A DNA stretch of 64,000 nt from UBA6168 sp041752395 (GCA_041752395.1 JBGSWN010000031.1:28366-92365), one strand, 5' to 3'; shown: positions 53,535 to 62,905, counted from the first letter of the stretch. The notes: a model not told the origin generated them from the letters alone. Program-made: numbers and translations.

Positions 53535-54608
53535 TTAAATATTTTTTTCATTTTTAAGCAACGAAGAAATTTTAAATGGTTTAGTTTTATTAATAGGCTT
53601 TTTATTATTTAAAATTGCTAATGAAAATTCTTTATTTTGTAATACTTTCGTTACAATATTATTTAATTCATAACTATCTAAATTATACATTATCCCTCTT
53701 GCACCATCGAAACAACAATTGACTGCCCCTAAAGCTTGGCCGTATAAGAGTGCATCTTCAATGTTCTCCTTGCTCAAAATATCTAATGCATTGAACCCAA
53801 ATTCTTCAATTTTTGAAATTATTCCAGCAGAACACCAATCTCCTGCCCCGGCAGCATCTACAATTCCTCCAATTCTGAATGATTTTAAATGAGTCCATTT
53901 TGTTGATGTAAGATTCTTTCCATATCGGTAATTAAGACCATCTTTACCAATAGTTTCAATTTCTAATGCGACTCTTTGTTTAGGGAATAACTCTGAATAA
54001 TTAACGATTCTATCATTAGAGTATTTAATTATATCAGCAATATTCAAACATTCTTCGAAAAGTCTCATCTCTCCAATTGATGATGGTTCAAAAAATATAA
54101 TAGCTCCAAATTTTTTAAAATATTTTGCGAATTCAATAGCAGCTCTATTAATTCTGTCAAAATAAAAAACTTTTGGTATCGGCGCCAACTTAGTAATATT
54201 TTCAACTTCCTTACTGAGTACTGGTTTATAACTAGGAAGCCACTTTCCATCCTCTGGATTTCTAAATTCAAATTTATGAATAGGATACCCATCCTTATTT
54301 TTTGTTATTCTTTGAATAATGATTGGAGTACTTCCAGAATTATCTCTCGAGATGAGGTTTGTTCTGACATTCCAAGTTTTTAAATCATTGATCAATTTAT
54401 GTGATGCAGGATCGTCAGCTAATCTCGCAACCGGGTAGGTTTCCCAATCTAAAAATGAAAGAATTGCGACGACATTCCCGCAAGAACCACCTGCATGTAA
54501 TTTAGGCGGAGTCATAGGATTACCATTTAATATGACATCCAATGCAACTAACCCTGCTCCTATACAGGTTGGTTTGACAATTTTTGTATGTTTTTCAATT
54601 TTATTCAT
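53535..54608 (-). CDS. PfkB/ribokinase-family carbohydrate or nucleoside kinase
   Basis: The protein has 357 residues and is the last gene of the AT-rich operon. The C-terminal PfkB signature is GGIVDAAGAGDWCSAGI (residues 247-263) with the catalytic base Asp257; DTxGAGD is the usual form, here DAAGAGD. The N-terminal part has the substrate-side Gly-Gly (HAGGSCGNVVAIL, residues 39-51). The substrate cannot be told: PfkB kinases act on sugars, nucleosides or related metabolites. The start overlaps the end of the upstream gene by 8 bases, so the genes are co-translated. Confidence 0.85.
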   Translation of the reverse strand: MNKIEKHTKIVKPTCIGAGLVALDVILNGNPMTPPKLHAGGSCGNVVAILSFLDWETYPVARLADDPASHKLINDLKTWNVRTNLISRDNSGSTPIIIQRITKNKDGYPIHKFEFRNPEDGKWLPSYKPVLSKEVENITKLAPIPKVFYFDRINRAAIEFAKYFKKFGAIIFFEPSSIGEMRLFEECLNIADIIKYSNDRIVNYSELFPKQRVALEIETIGKDGLNYRYGKNLTSTKWTHLKSFRIGGIVDAAGAGDWCSAGIISKIEEFGFNALDILSKENIEDALLYGQALGAVNCCFDGARGIMYNLDSYELNNIVTKVLQNKEFSLAILNNKKPINKTKPFKISSLLKNEKNI

Positions 54609-55743
54609 AAGGCATTCCAGCTAACCAAATCTCAACTAGGTTATTACTAGCTAAAATTTCATCTAAGTTCAATTTGCTATTTTCGTCCAATTCTTGGCCT
54701 AATGTTTCAACATGCTTGATACCAACATTTTTGTCTTCCAATCTGGATTCAAAAACGGCCAGAAAAGCTCCAACCGTTAAAAGCTTACTTGAAAAAACAG
54801 AAATGATTACCTTACACCCATTAAGTATTTTTAGCGACTTATCATACCTTTCAATAGCTTTGTATATTAATCTATATACTTGAAAAGGATTTTGTTCATC
54901 CGCATAGATAATATTTTTAGCATCAAAACTTTCATCATTAAATAATAAATCTTGATACTCAATAATCAATCTATCGCTTCTTTTCATATCTTTCGAAGGA
55001 AAGGGTAAAACTGGGCACACTTCAGCGGGATCAATGTTTTTCCTAACCGTCTCATACTGCTTTGTTTGTCGCTCTCCAAGTAATGTTATCCAAACTTCTT
55101 CATAATTCCTGGTCTTTGCAGTATCAATTATTGCCAGGCCGTGTATGTAATTTGCTTCATATGCTTCACCACGATCGTAAATTTTTGAATCAAGGGTAGG
55201 GTTTTCAGTTACAACAACATGTAAATTTTTTTTGTCTCGTATATTTGGGCATTGTTTATTCCAGTCATTAATCAAAAAAAGCAATTTGTTAAGTAAGGGT
55301 AAAAATACCCCTCTCGGCATTGCACTTATATCAACTATTACATCAGAATAAGCTAAAATGTCATCGTAAGAAAATAATTGAGTGGCGTTTATAGAAGCCA
55401 CACTTTTATCGTCAAAAGACCTTTGAACCAATGCCTTTACTTTAAAATTTTCAAGTTCATTCTCCTGCAAAAAAGATTCAAGGCTATTGATGTGATATTG
55501 AACAATAGGCATCGGGGTGACAGTAGCTTCTTCTTCTGTTGCATAATACCTTAAAATTGTTGTTGATCTCAGCCCATTAGAAGGAATAGAGTAAATTGCT
55601 TTTATCCCATCGTTAGTTCTAGGGTCAAAACCCATACCCATTATAAACAAAATATTTCTATCTTGTTTGCCTAAGTACTCATTCCAAAAACTATGAAATT
55701 CATCACTTTCTTTAATAAAATAATTTTCCCAAATCATTTTCAA
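54601..55743 (-). CDS. Uncharacterised protein of the AT-rich operon
   Basis: The protein has 380 residues. I do not recognise a family. Alternating strand-helix segments look Rossmann-like: NILFIMGMGFDPRTNDGIKAI (N-terminus), DVIVDISAMPRGVFLPLLNKL (about residues 134-154) and CKVIISVFSSKLLTVGAFLAV near the C-terminus, ending VEIWLAGMPYE. Conserved-looking motifs are GMGFDPR and DISAMPRG. A nucleotide- or metabolite-binding role is plausible; sensor proteins of other conflict systems have similar layered folds, but I cannot show homology. It overlaps both neighbours (4 bases upstream, 8 downstream). Confidence 0.75.
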   Translation of the reverse strand: MKMIWENYFIKESDEFHSFWNEYLGKQDRNILFIMGMGFDPRTNDGIKAIYSIPSNGLRSTTILRYYATEEEATVTPMPIVQYHINSLESFLQENELENFKVKALVQRSFDDKSVASINATQLFSYDDILAYSDVIVDISAMPRGVFLPLLNKLLFLINDWNKQCPNIRDKKNLHVVVTENPTLDSKIYDRGEAYEANYIHGLAIIDTAKTRNYEEVWITLLGERQTKQYETVRKNIDPAEVCPVLPFPSKDMKRSDRLIIEYQDLLFNDESFDAKNIIYADEQNPFQVYRLIYKAIERYDKSLKILNGCKVIISVFSSKLLTVGAFLAVFESRLEDKNVGIKHVETLGQELDENSKLNLDEILASNNLVEIWLAGMPYE

Positions 55744-57674
55744 AGTATTAATTTATTAGTATTTTTGGCTTTATAACCATTCTTAAACCAAGATAACAGG
55801 TCTTTGAGTGTTTTTTCCTTAAATCCGCCATTATTCATTGGAAGATTGTATTTTGCGCAATACACCTTATTTAAGTACAAAATCATCCAAGTTTTGTTCT
55901 TACAATTATAATTAAGGTCAAAATTAATTAAATTATAAGATATACAATCTGCGATACACTTAGCAAGTGAATGATACATGTGGTTTTTATCTTTAAGTGC
56001 TGTGTTTTTTAGTAGGTTTCTATCAGACATTAAGATGGCAACTCCGTTTATCCCAGGAGAATTCCAAGCATTGGGCGTATATGTTTCTACAGCACAGTAT
56101 TCGCCAATTGCATCCATAAATATCCTAATTTGAGAAAAATTTGGCACTTTGTTTATCAGTTCATTCCATTTTATTTTATTAACATAATACTTTACTATCT
56201 GCTCTTGCCTTTCAGGAGTAATCTCTAATTTATGGCCGTTAGTGACAACTTTTTTTATTTTGTTATTTTTAATTTCTTCGTAAAAGTGTCCAGCTATTGA
56301 TAGAAATTGCTCTATATTAAATGATGCTAATCTACAAATCTTTTTTATGCCATAATAAAATGGCAGCTTAAATTCTTTATTTAAAAATAATTGAGCTGCA
56401 GCTTTAACATCCGAACCTTCTTGGTTTCCCAAATCAACTTCATTTAATTCAGTATCAAATGCTAATCTAAGTTGAGTTTTATTCTTATCTCTATAAAGTA
56501 GAATTTCTAGCGCCTTCCATTCAATTGCTTGCGTATACAAGTTGTTTTCCGACATTTCTTTCAAGGAAATCCATGATTGATACCTTAATGTAGTACCGTA
56601 TTCTGCTAAAACTCTTTCCTTTATTGTTTCAATTACATCCTTAATTCTCTTATGTTCACTTTCCTCAAACTCTTCAATTAGGAAACTTGCAAAATCTCTT
56701 GTTTCAAATGGTGTTGCAATTCTTCTATTAGCCACTGATTTTGCAAATTTTTCAAAAGAGCCGTGTTTTTTTTGCCAAAATTTTTCGATATAAATAGTAT
56801 TCATATCTCTTCCTTCAGTGTCACCTTCTGAGAAAAGCTCGTCCATTGTCAAAGCCTTTAATCTTTCTGAAATCCAAATATTAATAGGTGGCCTTTTATG
56901 GATGATAGTACTCACTAAATGTTGCCGCTGAAATGCGGAAAGATTGTGTACATCATCAAGCATAATTAAAATTCTTTCATTTAATAATTTGCCATCAATA
57001 GTTAAATTTTGGTTTGCAAGCAAGTCTAGAGAATATAATGTATCAGTTCCATCAATTATTTTCTGATTGTCAAAATAAACACTATCGATTTTTTTGCAGA
57101 TAAACTCTTCTTGATCACAGGCCCATTGATATAAATCAAAGCCATTTGAGATATTTCTAATGCTCAATGGTAAAGAATCGTTGTTTTTTACAATGCCAAT
57201 TCTGCTATAATCCTCTTCAGTAGTGAAATTTTTTAAAAAATAAATTGATTGAAGGACAGACAGTATAATTCGAATATTAACCAATGAAAAAAACACTCTT
57301 ATTTTTTGAGATTCTGTAAATTGAAGAAATTCAATCGAAACATATTCGGTATTAAAAGATAACAATGTCCCTATCACCTTAATATTTTCCTCGTTATCAT
57401 AAACGTCTAAGTTTTTTAAGCAACTAAATATTTCTCTATCGTGGTCTTGGTGTTTTTTTGTTTCTCTTAATTTTTTTAATACTTGTGGAGTAAACAATTT
57501 CAGCAAAGTTGTTTTTCCGCCTCCAGGAGAACTCCTAATTATATTTATATTTTTCCATAAGTTAAAACTATTCTGGTTAAAAATACTCAGTATTTCAGGG
57601 CTAAAAAGAGTTAAGAACTTGTCATCAAGTTCTATGTATTCAGAAGCTCTAGAGTAAAATGGGTTAATCATCAT
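55740..57674 (-). CDS. P-loop ATPase of the AT-rich operon
   Basis: The protein has 644 residues. Walker A is SSPGGGKTTLLKLF (residues 48-61) and Walker B is RILIMLDDVHNL (234-245), with a sensor-like INIWISERLK later. The large C-terminal part (about residues 300-644) is helical and may be a STAND- or ORC-like regulatory region. It is probably the molecular switch or motor of the operon. No membrane segments are seen. The start overlaps the upstream PRTase gene by 4 bases. Confidence 0.8.
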   Translation of the reverse strand: MMINPFYSRASEYIELDDKFLTLFSPEILSIFNQNSFNLWKNINIIRSSPGGGKTTLLKLFTPQVLKKLRETKKHQDHDREIFSCLKNLDVYDNEENIKVIGTLLSFNTEYVSIEFLQFTESQKIRVFFSLVNIRIILSVLQSIYFLKNFTTEEDYSRIGIVKNNDSLPLSIRNISNGFDLYQWACDQEEFICKKIDSVYFDNQKIIDGTDTLYSLDLLANQNLTIDGKLLNERILIMLDDVHNLSAFQRQHLVSTIIHKRPPINIWISERLKALTMDELFSEGDTEGRDMNTIYIEKFWQKKHGSFEKFAKSVANRRIATPFETRDFASFLIEEFEESEHKRIKDVIETIKERVLAEYGTTLRYQSWISLKEMSENNLYTQAIEWKALEILLYRDKNKTQLRLAFDTELNEVDLGNQEGSDVKAAAQLFLNKEFKLPFYYGIKKICRLASFNIEQFLSIAGHFYEEIKNNKIKKVVTNGHKLEITPERQEQIVKYYVNKIKWNELINKVPNFSQIRIFMDAIGEYCAVETYTPNAWNSPGINGVAILMSDRNLLKNTALKDKNHMYHSLAKCIADCISYNLINFDLNYNCKNKTWMILYLNKVYCAKYNLPMNNGGFKEKTLKDLLSWFKNGYKAKNTNKLIL

Positions 57675-58798
57675 ATTTCTTTATGTCTTGGGATTCTTGG
57701 AAATAAGCCTCCAAATTTTTTAGAGTTTTCGTAGGCCCACAAAATCGAAATGGAATTATTAGGACAATTATGATATAGAACTACAGGTAAAGCACATTCG
57801 CCGAATCCAAATTTAACTGAGCCAGTGTGTTTGTCTTCTAATTCATCCGCATCATAATATTTGTCGTTGTTGCAGAGTTCGATTATACCATTTGAATTTT
57901 CTTTAGTTAATTTATAGGAATTATTTATTAAATGTAAAATGTGGAGTTTAGGTTTAATTCGTAATCTATGAGCTTCAGCTAATCTGTTAAAATTGGATTC
58001 AATGCTATTTTTAGCTTGTTCAGTGCATAGATATAGAATAATGTGAACCTCCAGATTCTCTGTATCAAAAACATTTTCAATTTCTGTCTTATTAAAAATA
58101 CTCTCATAAAGAGCATTAATTTTCCCTTTAATCTTCCCCTCACTTTCATCATATCTTAAATATGATGTTCCACTAGCTGAAAAATCGTCCAAGAGAAACA
58201 GTATTTTAAATTTACTTTCAGATTCACTCAAATCTCTTCCAAGTTTATCGCTCAAATCATTCCTTAATTCTTCTTGCATTTTATCTGCCCTCTTCGTTGA
58301 TAATTCATATGTTTGGTAAACTTGTTCATGAGAAATAGTAGCTGGATTGGACCTTCGAAAAATTTCAGTCCTAGCTCCATCACTAAGGCCAAAGAATAAT
58401 GATTGTCTTAATATTTTTTTATATTCAATTGAATTAACAATTTCATTAACTCTATAATTAGGAATATTCTCCTCATAAGCAATTTTATTAATCAATATTG
58501 GCTTAATTACATCTGGGAAGCATGATGAAACAAGTAAATCTAATTCTGGGCTAGAAATGTAAACTAAATTGTTTTTTACAAAATTTAAAGCTGTTTTTCT
58601 GTCTTCCATGTTGTGAAATTGGTTCAACCATAATGCAAACCGTTCAATAAACCTCATCCCTGGAGAAAACTGTTTATAGCCATCATACTTGTATCTAGCC
58701 ATATTTTGAAAATATTTTCGATTTGAAGTGAACTCTTCAGCTGAATACAAGGTTCCAGTTAACTTATAAAATAGCCCATGTACTACATCTTCTTTCAT
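57671..58798 (-). CDS. Phosphoribosyltransferase-like protein, PRTase-CE type
   Basis: The protein has 375 residues. The PRPP-binding loop is ILFLLDDFSASGTSYLR (199-215), with the acidic pair D204-D205 and SGTS. A conserved C-terminal block ALPVVLYHNCPNNSISILWAY (336-356) is followed by LFPRIPRH. I recall this combination from the PRTase-CE family, found in conflict-system operons. It may transfer a phosphoribosyl group to a base or act on nucleotides. The helical N-terminal 190 residues are unassigned. It overlaps both neighbouring genes by 4 bases. Confidence 0.78.
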   Translation of the reverse strand: MKEDVVHGLFYKLTGTLYSAEEFTSNRKYFQNMARYKYDGYKQFSPGMRFIERFALWLNQFHNMEDRKTALNFVKNNLVYISSPELDLLVSSCFPDVIKPILINKIAYEENIPNYRVNEIVNSIEYKKILRQSLFFGLSDGARTEIFRRSNPATISHEQVYQTYELSTKRADKMQEELRNDLSDKLGRDLSESESKFKILFLLDDFSASGTSYLRYDESEGKIKGKINALYESIFNKTEIENVFDTENLEVHIILYLCTEQAKNSIESNFNRLAEAHRLRIKPKLHILHLINNSYKLTKENSNGIIELCNNDKYYDADELEDKHTGSVKFGFGECALPVVLYHNCPNNSISILWAYENSKKFGGLFPRIPRHKEI

Positions 58799-60708
58799 AT
58801 TTTTAAATTAAATGAGTTTTTATTAAGTTCAATTTTTTTCAAATAATAAAGTGTTGCGACTGTGTTTTTTTGACCAACTTCAGCTAAATTCCAACAGCTG
58901 TCAGGGTCGCCAGAAACTTCGTTTACACTCAAAGAATATGGAACAGACAATAATTCAAAATCATTTCCTGGCCATTGACCTTTATCTCCAATACAAATAC
59001 ACTCTTTTGATGAACCATTTTTTTTCAATAATTCGTAACACTTCATCAATACCTTTATTTTTGATGCCTTAGATTTTAAAACCAAGTCTATAGAATGGCT
59101 GGATTCTAAGATTTGGACTTCTCCAGATAAAGGGAATTTCATTATTGCATTTTGGATTCTTGCCTTAGCAAAATTCCATTTTCTTTTGTCCTGAACTTGA
59201 ATTGTAATTTGATTTGGTCTTAATTCAGTATTAATTTCAGTAAAAGGTATTGATAAACTATCAATTTCATCCTTTACTCGGATTAAAACTTCAGAAGAAT
59301 TTATTTCCTTGTTTGGACTTTTATCGTCATCCAATGTACTAATATCTGACCCATTATAATACCCAATAACAACATTTCCCCATAACTCTTTAGGGATTAT
59401 TTTCTGTAAATCTTTCCGAACAGATTGTCCTCGCCCCGTAGCAATACCTACAATAAAACCTGCTTTTAATATTCTGATTAGCTGATCAATTATTTCTTTG
59501 TTTGGACCATTAAATCTATTTTCTTCTGAGCATATAGTTCCATCATAATCTAATAAAATGGAGCCAAAATCTATTCTTCTTAGAGTATTAACATAATCTT
59601 TGTATTTTTTAAACCAAAAATGAATTTCTTCTTCAGAAAGACAGCTAAACGTTGACATGTTCGTTTTTCTTAGAATACAAATTCTTGCAGTTTCTGAAAT
59701 TCCAGATGCACCTAATTTATAAAATGAAGAATATCTAAGGTGGTAAAGTTTGCTTCCGAACTCTGGTACTCCAGGTCTTCCTGGATCAATATTTTGCATC
59801 TCGCTAACTGCGCTTACTAGATAGAAAGATTTAATCAAAAGCTCTATACTTGATGCTGAGGAATTTAATTGGCTCTTTACTACCAGCCTAGGAATATCAG
59901 ATGGAATTAGAGATAATGTTTTTTCCGCAATTTTTTCTTCATCAGGAGTTACCAATGCAACTATTGCTGATTTATTTGCTTTTTTTGCGAACCAATGATG
60001 CCTGCCATGTCCAAAATTTCTGTAATCGGTCAGAAGAATGCTGCCCAACGCTGCTTCTGTAAACTTAGATTCAATATCATATGCAACAGCTTGACCCCAG
60101 CCTCCATACATAACTGTCAAAGAAAAGTCTGAAGAAAGTTTAGATACAAAATTCGATATTTCTTCTTCTTCACTTTTAGTGATTTGTGAATTAGGTAATT
60201 GACTTTTATGGTATTCAAAAATTTTATAAAAGATTGTGAAATATGCTATCAAAGAATTAGTTGCTAAAAATCCATCTTTTTTTGTGGGAATTCTAAATTC
60301 AAAATTGTTGCTTATTGAATGGCCACTAGACAATTTACTGAGAGGTGTATCCTCACTCATGCAAATTGTAATAATAATATTAGGTTCTTGTTGGACAGCA
60401 ATATTATATGCGAATAAAATGTCCGTATTTTTTCCACTCGAACTTATAAATATTATATTTGAATTTCTTAAGGCTTCCTTTGAATAATATACTTCCAAAG
60501 GAGTTATTGCTTTCGCTACTGTGCCATTCTTTTGAAATAAACAGGCCGCATAATAACACGCACTCAACGAACCTCCAGAGCCTACAACAAACAATGGGCG
60601 TTCTAAGTTATCAAACAACAGAGTAGATATTTTTTCACATGGCTGCTGGATAGCCCACTTTATGGTACTTTCAATTTTTTCTAATTCTTTTTTGAATGGT
60701 TTGCCCAT
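58795..60708 (-). CDS. Double-SIS (GlmS-isomerase-like) and HAD phosphatase fusion
   Basis: The protein has 637 residues and is the first gene of the operon. The first SIS domain has VVGSGGSLSACYYA (41-54) and ISSSGKNTDILFAY (88-101). A second SIS-like part has ESKFTEAALGSILLTDYRNFGHGRHHWF (213-240), similar to the isomerase half of GlmS but without its glutaminase. From about 380 there is a HAD domain with LLDYDGT (D387, D389), IATGRG (T424) and GDKGQWPGND (D575, D583). It probably isomerises or binds a phosphosugar and dephosphorylates it. The neighbouring glmS is quite different in sequence. Confidence 0.8.
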   Translation of the reverse strand: MGKPFKKELEKIESTIKWAIQQPCEKISTLLFDNLERPLFVVGSGGSLSACYYAACLFQKNGTVAKAITPLEVYYSKEALRNSNIIFISSSGKNTDILFAYNIAVQQEPNIIITICMSEDTPLSKLSSGHSISNNFEFRIPTKKDGFLATNSLIAYFTIFYKIFEYHKSQLPNSQITKSEEEEISNFVSKLSSDFSLTVMYGGWGQAVAYDIESKFTEAALGSILLTDYRNFGHGRHHWFAKKANKSAIVALVTPDEEKIAEKTLSLIPSDIPRLVVKSQLNSSASSIELLIKSFYLVSAVSEMQNIDPGRPGVPEFGSKLYHLRYSSFYKLGASGISETARICILRKTNMSTFSCLSEEEIHFWFKKYKDYVNTLRRIDFGSILLDYDGTICSEENRFNGPNKEIIDQLIRILKAGFIVGIATGRGQSVRKDLQKIIPKELWGNVVIGYYNGSDISTLDDDKSPNKEINSSEVLIRVKDEIDSLSIPFTEINTELRPNQITIQVQDKRKWNFAKARIQNAIMKFPLSGEVQILESSHSIDLVLKSKASKIKVLMKCYELLKKNGSSKECICIGDKGQWPGNDFELLSVPYSLSVNEVSGDPDSCWNLAEVGQKNTVATLYYLKKIELNKNSFNLKI

Positions 60709-60915
60709 AATGCTGAATTTCTCAAATTTTAGTATAAATTATTCAAATACCCTTTAGTGTTATTACTTAATGTGAAAAAAACCGAATAAACAAAATATTA
60801 TTTTTAAATTTTAAAATTTATCAATTATGATTTTAGAATTTTGCTTCAATTTTTACGCTAAGGAACTTCATCCATTTCAATTAACCAAATAAAATTATCA
60901 ACAATACGAAATTAT
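60709..60915. other. AT-rich leader of the operon with a possible promoter
   Basis: On the minus strand TTG (60824-60822) is followed after about 21 bases by a TA..ATTTTG-like box (60800-60791), 83 bases before the start at 60708. The spacing and second n differ from consensus, so this is weak. The taaattttaaaattta stretch in between is a palindrome. Confidence 0.35.
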
Positions 60916-61221
60916 CTATAAATAAAATTCGACAGTAGTCATTTTTGAATGTGTCCATTGATTACTGAAACCATTCCCCGGCCAATACCCTTCCTCCTTC
61001 GGCAACCGAATCTTCCTCCCATCCAGCTTTTTCAGGCTGTAGGCCGTGTCGGCTTCCACCAATCTTTCATCAAAAGGAATCGTACAGCAGGCGGTCGACT
61101 GCACCTCAAACCAATCCGCCAAGGCCAGCAGCAGCACGGGCTTGTGGGGCGTCCTGCCCTTGCCCGCCACATTGGCCCGGTGGAGTTTAGTCAGTTTTTG
61201 CAGGAAATCTCGAATTTCCAT
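60916..61221 (-). CDS. Short protein resembling the N-terminus of HNH-type restriction enzymes
   Basis: The protein has 101 residues. TPHKPVLLLALADWF, followed by IPFDERLVEA, resembles the PHKPLLLL... start of HNH/ScoMcrA-like restriction proteins. No HNH region follows; the frame ends at TTVEFYL. It is probably a truncated remnant, at the right edge of the AT-rich island. Base composition is like the core genome, not like the island. Confidence 0.55.
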   Translation of the reverse strand: MEIRDFLQKLTKLHRANVAGKGRTPHKPVLLLALADWFEVQSTACCTIPFDERLVEADTAYSLKKLDGRKIRLPKEEGYWPGNGFSNQWTHSKMTTVEFYL

Positions 61222-61267
61222 GGTCTGGATGCGTTTGGGTTTAAGGGCGGGAAGGTGGCGTGGGTAA

Positions 61268-61300
61268 AGACTTCCGGAATTTGAAAAATTTCGGAAGTCT
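61268..61300. repeat. Hairpin, agacttccg...cggaagtct
   Basis: The arms agacttccggaattt and aatttcggaagtct enclose gaaa with one bulge. It lies 47 bases upstream of the remnant's start, that is outside it; no T-run follows. Confidence 0.6.
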
Positions 61301-61690
61301 AGTCTCCTGCGTCGTCCTATCGCCGTCAGTTTATTTGGTCGTTTTCTCCAGTATCTCGTTCGGTTGTGTTGCTGTCAGGTGTGTGCGCTCAAAAAGCGGG
61401 GGCAAGAAATGTAATTATTTTGATATTACCAATTTTTGATGAATAAAATGTGGGGGGCGGTTTAGGAGGTTTAGCGGGTTTAGAAGGTTTAGCGGGGGTG
61501 CGGGACTAAACCTGCTAAACCTTCCTAAACCTCCTAAACCTCCTCCCATCCCAGTAACTGCCAAATAAAAATTCGCCCACCCGAAAAAATTGGCACAAAA
61601 TTAGTGCGTGTATTTTATACCGAAAACAATCGCTGGTGTGCAAGCATGTTTTGCCCAATACTTTTTCTAACAACTTAAACCTAGTCAACC
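61301..61690. other. Spacer between the remnant and the 383-residue gene
   Basis: It contains the inverted ggtttag/ctaaacc repeat (61459-61543) and an AT-rich lead-in to the start at 61691. No gene is seen. Confidence 0.4.
61459..61543. repeat. Inverted short tandem repeat, ggtttagga / tcctaaacc (9 bp)
   Basis: Four ggtttag units spaced 9 bp apart (61459-61495) face four ctaaacc-type units (61506-61543) across 10 bases. It can form a long hairpin. Confidence 0.85.
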
Positions 61691-62842
61691 ATGGCTACCA
61701 GCAAAACAATTGTCGCTTCCAAGGAAGCAGCTTCCATCACACAGAACGGGGAAACGCCTCAAACAAAGGACAAGAAGCAGCTCAAGCTTCCTTGTACCAT
61801 TGATGTGTTTTTCACCTATTGCACCGTCGCTTGGGGCTACGCCAAGCAGTACAGTTCCCGCCTGATGGCCAGAAGGCCACTTTACACCGAGGGTTTTATC
61901 TCCGAACAAGAAGCGCTCGTGAAGGTGGTGGAAGCACTGCCTACCCTCAGGGCCCGGCTGAACGCCGTCACCAACGCCAATATCCAGCTCAGCGCCGACA
62001 ACCAAGCGGTGCGCAGCCTACTGCAATTGCTGAAGAACTATATCCAATTCGCCTTCAAGGACAAGGCCCAAATGGAGGCGCAGCTCCGGGCGGCGGGCCT
62101 GACGGACTATTCGTCCAAGCTCAACAATTGGCAGAATACCAGCGGCATGGTCCGTGATGCCAGGCAGTACCTGGCCAGCAATACCACCAGGCTGTCCGAG
62201 GGCGAGAATATGCCGAAAACCTTCCCCGCCGATTTCACGGAGGCCGCCAACAAGTTCGAGGCTTCTTGGCTCGATTTCATCGCCAAGGAAAAGGCCAGCA
62301 CGGACGGCACGGCCACCCAAGACGATAGGCTGGAGGACCTGCTCACTGCCCTCAACCCGATGCTGGACATCGCCCAGCGGGTCTTTGAATTCGAGCCAGT
62401 GGAGCGCAAGAAGTTCACCCGGACGCACCTCCTCAACGAAGTGCGCAGCCGGCACTTTGCCGCCATCCAAGGCACGGTGAAATTCAGCACCACCGACAAG
62501 CCTATGGCTGGGGTTCGGGTCGAAATAGCAGGGGTGGAGGATGCTTTCGCCCTCACCGACAATAAAGGCCGTTTCTCCATCAACATCCCCGGCGGCGAAT
62601 CCTATAATGTGCAGTTTTCTTCCCCTGGTACCGAGCCACTCACCCTCTCCAAGTTCGTGAAGCCCGGCGTGAAGGGCGAACTGAAAGCGACTTTGTCACC
62701 AATGACAGCGGTGGAAACTGCCCCTCCGACCTCGCCCAACATCACCGAAATGCCCAATATCAGCAATACGCTGTCGGTGGCCATGGGGGAGGTGAAGCCC
62801 AAGGAGGCGCAAAGCAATGGGCAGGAAGTAGCGGTGCATTGA
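61691..62842 (+). CDS. Hypothetical protein with a carboxypeptidase-regulatory-like domain
   Basis: The protein has 383 residues without a signal peptide. Residues 1-250 are helical with no family that I recognise. Near 260-345 a carboxypeptidase-D regulatory-like beta-sandwich is visible: FAAIQGTVKFSTTDKPMAGVRVEIAG, then ALTDNKGRFSINIPGGESYNVQF. The tail is Pro/Glu/Ser-rich. Such domains often sit on surface or periplasmic proteins, so the lack of a signal is odd. A terminator follows. It may belong to an expanded Saprospiria-type family; I cannot confirm that here. Confidence 0.75.
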   Translation: MATSKTIVASKEAASITQNGETPQTKDKKQLKLPCTIDVFFTYCTVAWGYAKQYSSRLMARRPLYTEGFISEQEALVKVVEALPTLRARLNAVTNANIQLSADNQAVRSLLQLLKNYIQFAFKDKAQMEAQLRAAGLTDYSSKLNNWQNTSGMVRDARQYLASNTTRLSEGENMPKTFPADFTEAANKFEASWLDFIAKEKASTDGTATQDDRLEDLLTALNPMLDIAQRVFEFEPVERKKFTRTHLLNEVRSRHFAAIQGTVKFSTTDKPMAGVRVEIAGVEDAFALTDNKGRFSINIPGGESYNVQFSSPGTEPLTLSKFVKPGVKGELKATLSPMTAVETAPPTSPNITEMPNISNTLSVAMGEVKPKEAQSNGQEVAVH

Positions 62843-62905
62843 AAGCTAATCTTATACGCTTTGGAAGTGGTTATATAGGTATTTGTGAGCAGCTTCCTTA
62901 AAATC

